Of a DNA stretch of 7,296 nt, positions 6,695-7,296 are shown piece by piece. The notes beneath the pieces are model-generated. The model was given only the letters and a program-made list of their open reading frames with translations, ran no database searches and was not told the origin of the DNA. A program made the translations under genes and the position numbers. Position 1 is the stretch's first letter; each line of letters starts with the position of its first letter. Origin of the DNA: Deinococcus cellulosilyticus NBRC 106333 = KACC 11606 (GTDB lineage: Bacteria > Deinococcota > Deinococci > Deinococcales > Deinococcaceae); contig NZ_BJXB01000063.1 in assembly GCF_007990775.1 (NCBI RefSeq), positions 1 to 7,296 on the forward strand, read 5' to 3'.

Positions 6695-6734
6695 AGAATG
6701 ATATTCCCAATAAATCCCGCTTTTATTTTACGCG

Positions 6735-6763
6735 TTGACAATTGCGTATGTACACAACATAAT
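6735..6763 (+). promoter_or_regulatory. Strong sigma-70-type promoter for a leaderless gene
   Basis: A perfect -35 TTGACA (6735-6740) is followed after 17 bases by CATAAT (6758-6763), 5 of 6 matches to the -10 consensus. Only 6 bases separate the -10 from the ATG at 6770, so transcription should start at or next to the start codon, giving a leaderless mRNA. No Shine-Dalgarno sequence is present. Confidence 0.8.
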
Positions 6764-6769
6764 TGAAGC

Positions 6770-7296
6770 ATGCTCAAGGCATTCATTGATGGAGAACCCC
6801 TAAACACCCTCCGCATCATTTCAGAACGCCCCATCGAAGACATCTTCAGCCACCTCTCCCAATACGAAAGCACCAAACTCGCCCTCAAACTCATCCAGCG
6901 CAAAGACAAATGCAACACCCTCACCCCAGAGCTTGCCGAAGCTAAAGCCATCGGGGTGGCCTACTGCCTCCGGAACGCCCGAGAATACCTCCGGCAGACC
7001 GAAGTGTCCTGGACCACCCGCCTGCTGAACGGCTATTACGGGATGATGGCCCTCACCGGGGCATTGATGATCGCAGACCCCGACAACACCCACACCCTTC
7101 AGGACTTCGAGGGCTTCACCAAGAAAGGCCACGGCCTCAGCAACATCGACTCCGAAGCCCCTTTCCCAGAAGGGCAACTGATCTACCTCACCAAAAAAGG
7201 CCTGTTCCTGGAGTTCGCAACCCACCTGGGTTTGAAACTGGATGCCTTCAAAGTCAAAGACCGCCCTGAGAGCACCCAGGACCTGCACCTCATCAA
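6770..7296 (+). CDS. YaaC-family-like protein, N-terminal 175 residues, runs off the window
   Basis: An open frame from ATG at 6770 reaches the right edge without a stop, giving 175 residues plus two bases of the next codon. The segment 56-102 (helical, with LRNAREYL, then Trp81 and YYGMMALTGALMI at 89-101) and the small motif GHGLSN (120-125) resemble what I remember of Bacillus YaaC and its relatives, which are soluble proteins of about 300 residues or more and unknown function. I cannot give a reaction. There is no signal peptide; the YYGMMALTGALMI stretch is a hydrophobic helix rather than a clear membrane segment. The start is fixed by the strong promoter ending 6 bases upstream. Leucine codons favour CTC much more than in mkoA, where CTG dominates, hinting at a separate origin from its neighbours. 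It seems to be its own transcription unit. Confidence 0.7.
   Translation, partial: MLKAFIDGEPLNTLRIISERPIEDIFSHLSQYESTKLALKLIQRKDKCNTLTPELAEAKAIGVAYCLRNAREYLRQTEVSWTTRLLNGYYGMMALTGALMIADPDNTHTLQDFEGFTKKGHGLSNIDSEAPFPEGQLIYLTKKGLFLEFATHLGLKLDAFKVKDRPESTQDLHLI

Larger units (their letters stand above)
6301..6734. other. Structured AT-rich spacer between vapC and the YaaC-like gene
   Basis: No gene is supported in these roughly 430 bases. They contain the hairpin after vapC, a 10-base direct repeat CGATTCATTT (6358-6367 and 6397-6406), a pyrimidine-rich tract (about 6449-6473), a GC hairpin at 6514-6532 followed by TTTT, a purine-rich tract (about 6558-6598) and a strongly AT-rich stretch from about 6655 up to the promoter. 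Confidence 0.55.

Noticed and set aside
6821..7288. 155-codon frame on the - strand near the right end
   Set aside because: Gly/Val/Phe-rich antisense shadow of the YaaC-like gene, whose + strand frame has the promoter and family resemblance.

Overview
The window looks like a piece of accessory, defence-type chromosome from a moderately GC-rich bacterium. A Deinococcus relative is the best guess. The genes are clearly richer in G+C than the spacers. Two genes (at 401 and 6770) lack a Shine-Dalgarno sequence and have a -10-like hexamer ending 6 bases before the start codon, the leaderless layout known to be common in Deinococcus. This assignment is inference; no taxonomic marker gene is present.

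Layout, all genes on the + strand: (1) 1-400 holds no convincing gene, but its last 70 bases carry two inverted repeats in front of the first CDS. (2) 401-4926 is a two-gene operon with a 4-base ATGA overlap. The first gene encodes a 1081-residue fusion of a Ser/Thr protein kinase and an SF1 (UPF1/DNA2-like) helicase. The second encodes a 427-residue protein with an N-terminal winged-helix-like region and a C-terminal phospholipase-D-like region. This is the architecture of the type I Mokosh anti-phage system (MkoA + MkoB). The PLD-like protein lacks the His and Lys of the HKD motif where they would be expected. (3) 4927-5616 is about 690 bases without a gene, with a terminator-like hairpin after mkoB and an 85-base imperfect hairpin at 5383-5467. 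(4) 5617-6334 is a compact vapBC toxin-antitoxin unit: promoter with an operator dyad framing the -10 box, vapB, vapC with a TTG start overlapping vapB, then a hairpin. (5) 6301-6734 is a structured, AT-rich spacer without a gene. (6) From 6735 a strong promoter drives a leaderless gene for a YaaC-family-like protein, which runs off the right edge.

How they may work together: Mokosh is thought to act on phage nucleic acid, with the helicase as sensor or motor, the kinase as regulator and the PLD protein as effector. VapC of this subtype is known to cut initiator tRNA and stop translation, and may stabilise the island or act in abortive defence. The YaaC-like gene has no known function that I can connect to the others. 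The gene order is that of a defence or stabilisation island, but no integrase, tRNA or complete IS is visible in the window.
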